From the NCBI GenBank assembly GCA_964581605.1, contig CAZOPF010000128.1, positions 1 to 14,196 of the forward strand: 14,196 nt of DNA. Direction: 5' to 3'. Source of the stretch: CAADGU01 sp964581605. GTDB taxonomy: Bacteria; Chloroflexota; Anaerolineae; Promineifilales; Promineifilaceae. The notes under the pieces were generated by a model. It was given only the letters and a program-made list of their open reading frames with translations. It was not told where the DNA came from and did not search any database. The position numbers and the translations under genes are program-made. Shown one piece after another: positions 13,307 to 14,196 of this stretch (within the stretch, counting starts at the first letter, position 1; the number at the start of each line of letters is the position of its first letter).

Positions 13307-13729
13307 ATGATGACGACAGAGACGAACAAAATGACGGTGCATCGGGTTTTTGAGGAGATGATTAACCAGGGAAACCGGGCGGTGATTGACGAAGTTTTTG
13401 CGCCGGATGTGGTGATTCATGATCCGATGATGGGCACGGCCGTTGGCGCGGACTCTTTTCGCCAGTTAATGGGCCTGTTTGATACCGCTTTTCCCGGCCA
13501 TCGGGTGGCGGTGGAGCAGGTGTTGGCGGATGGGGAGTTTGTATCGGTGCTGCATACGCACACGGCCGTACACAATGGCCCCTTCATGGAAATTCCGCCT
13601 ACCGGCCGGCAGGTAAAAGTGAACGGGCTGGAACTATTCCGCCTGTGCAACGGCAAAATTGTGGAGTTTTGGCGCAAAGATGATGATGTGAGTTTGTTGA
13701 TGCAGTTGGGGGTGATGCCGGGGCAGTGA
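13307..13729 (+). CDS. SnoaL-like ester cyclase family protein (NTF2-like fold), copy 2
   Basis: A 140-residue paralogue of the preceding gene, aligning along its whole length. Shared marks are the N-terminal helix VHRVFEEMINQGN, VVIHDPM, the central GADSFRQLM, IPPTGRQVKVNGLELFRLCNGKIVEFW, and the ending LLMQLGVMPGQ. The function should be binding or conversion of a small hydrophobic compound; the substrate is unknown. Two start codons are adjacent. ATG 13307 is only four bases after GGAG (13299-13302), while ATG 13310 has the better seven-base spacing and may be the one used. A GTGGCAG tandem repeat begins three bases after the stop. The pair looks like a tandem duplication that has diverged considerably. 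Confidence 0.85.
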   Translation: MMTTETNKMTVHRVFEEMINQGNRAVIDEVFAPDVVIHDPMMGTAVGADSFRQLMGLFDTAFPGHRVAVEQVLADGEFVSVLHTHTAVHNGPFMEIPPTGRQVKVNGLELFRLCNGKIVEFWRKDDDVSLLMQLGVMPGQ

Positions 13730-13730
13730 A

Positions 13731-13807
13731 AAGTTGCAAGTGGCAGGTGGCAGGTGGCAGGTGGCATGTAAATTGCCACTTGCAACATGCAACATGCCAC
13801 CTGCTAC
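13731..13807. repeat. GTGGCAG tandem/inverted repeat
   Basis: Four GTGGCAG-type heptamers (13740-13768) are followed by a reverse-complement segment with TGCCAC and TGCAACA units. GTTGCAAGTGGCA (13733-13745) is exactly inverted as TGCCACTTGCAAC (13774-13786), giving a possible 13-bp stem. It is the same family, in opposite orientation, as the array at 1-77. The frame of the next gene is open through it back to about 13726, but that part is not believable protein. Confidence 0.85.
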
Positions 13808-13829
13808 TCACGATCTTGCTAATAATTTT

Positions 13830-13835
13830 AAGGAG
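13830..13835 (+). promoter_or_regulatory. Ribosome binding site deciding ATG 13843
   Basis: AAGGAG seven bases before ATG 13843. This places the start after the repeat rather than at the upstream GTG 13726. Confidence 0.75.
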
Positions 13836-13842
13836 AGTTTTC

Positions 13843-14133
13843 ATGTACGGTACGATTGCAAAAGTCAGAATTAACAGGGAAAGAATTGAAGAATTGCGGG
13901 CTTTAGCGGACAGCATGGGGTTAGCGCCCGGCCAGATTGCCCGCACGGTGTACAAGATGGATAATGACCCGGACGTGTTTTATCTGGCGGCCGTGTTTGA
14001 GAGCCGCGAGGCGTACCAGGCCAACGCCGCCAGCCCGGAGCAGCATGAGCGTTTTATGCAGCTACGGGCGCTGTTGCTGGCCGACCCGGAATGGTATGAT
14101 GGCGAAATTATTGATTTTGCTACCCGTGAGTGA
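13843..14133 (+). CDS. ABM-like dimeric alpha/beta-barrel protein
   Basis: A 96-residue soluble protein that looks like the antibiotic biosynthesis monooxygenase (ABM/YgiN-like) ferredoxin fold. The pattern is beta (YGTIAKVRI), helix (RIEELRALADSM), beta-beta (ARTVYKMDNDPDVFYLAAVFES), helix (REAYQANAASPEQHERFMQLRALL), and a final strand (WYDGEIIDF). ABM proteins are usually homodimers; some are quinol or polyketide monooxygenases, others have no known activity. The start at ATG 13843 is set by AAGGAG seven bases upstream. The frame also runs open into the preceding GTGGCAG repeat, but that upstream part reads as repeat peptide and is excluded. It follows the SnoaL pair in the same direction. 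Family-level confidence is moderate. Confidence 0.72.
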   Translation: MYGTIAKVRINRERIEELRALADSMGLAPGQIARTVYKMDNDPDVFYLAAVFESREAYQANAASPEQHERFMQLRALLLADPEWYDGEIIDFATRE

Positions 14134-14196
14134 TTGGGTGATTGAGTGATTGAGTGATTGAGTGATTGAGTGATTGGGTAATTACCGAATTACTCA
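14128..14196. repeat. GTGATTGA octamer tandem repeat at the right edge
   Basis: About five or six copies of GTGATTGA/GTGATTGG, ending in GGTAATTACCGAATTACTCA and continuing off-window. The array overlaps the stop codon of the last gene. The final AATTAC units are the same as those at 8682-8752 and 12332-12358. Confidence 0.9.

Larger units (their letters stand above)
1..14196. repeat. Dispersed iterated palindrome ACGGCCGT
   Basis: About 36 exact copies counted by eye, for example at 119, 1183, 1371, 1645, 1831, 2659, 3250, 4295, 4456, 4724, 6182, 6557, 6919, 7071, 7129, 7698, 8328, 8430, 8813 and 8934. Further copies are at 9654, 10081, 10699, 10803, 11075, 11180, 11372, 11402, 11446, 11633, 11894, 12047, 12313, 12945, 13436 and 13562. 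They lie on genes of both strands and in three intergenic gaps (1831, 6557, 12313). This entry marks a dispersed motif, not a contiguous element. Confidence 0.9.

Noticed and set aside
13726..13842. Longer start (GTG 13726) for the ABM-like protein
   Set aside because: The extension reads through the GTGGCAG repeat and overlaps the preceding stop; AAGGAG sits in front of ATG 13843.

Overview
This is a GC-rich, densely coding stretch of bacterial chromosome with ten recognisable protein genes and no RNA genes, CRISPR arrays or insertion sequences that I can see. The mix fits a member of the Chloroflexota (Anaerolineae/Ardenticatenia-like): a multidomain Ser/Thr kinase, a stand-alone isopentenyl phosphate kinase, short 7-8 bp tandem repeats between genes, and a very frequent palindrome ACGGCCGT. 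That assignment is an inference from gene content and style. No taxonomic marker gene is present.

Layout. Positions 3-1781 (+) hold the C-terminal catalytic part of a GH2 beta-mannosidase whose reading frame runs off the left edge through a 21-bp-period tandem repeat. Positions 2032-4348 (+) hold a two-gene MoxR ATPase / DUF58 unit. A minus-strand run follows, listed in transcription order. First is a 1143-residue Ser/Thr kinase-AAA-TPR protein (12180-8749). Next is a STAND-like P-loop ATPase with a C-terminal helix-turn-helix (8654-6591). Then come isopentenyl phosphate kinase (6538-5744) and a receiver/histidine-kinase-like protein whose phospho-accepting His is replaced by Tyr (5607-4390). 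Positions 12375-14133 (+) carry four small genes: a SemiSWEET/PQ-loop-like membrane protein, two paralogous SnoaL-like (NTF2-fold) proteins, and an ABM-like dimeric alpha/beta-barrel protein. The run and the small genes diverge from a shared 182-200 bp region.

How the genes may work together. MoxR and DUF58 proteins are normally partners in chaperone-like assembly of membrane or secreted complexes. The PknK-like kinase and the STAND-HTH protein look like two large sensory/regulatory proteins in one transcription unit. A 30-bp AT-rich hairpin spanning the first gene's stop codon separates them. The SnoaL and ABM proteins are small-molecule folds whose substrates cannot be read from the sequence.

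The most striking signals are at DNA level. About 36 copies of ACGGCCGT occur in 14.2 kb where fewer than one is expected by composition. Repeats of intergenic type also sit in frame with genes: at the edge of the mannosidase, inside the TPR region of the kinase, and possibly in the tail of the PQ-loop protein.
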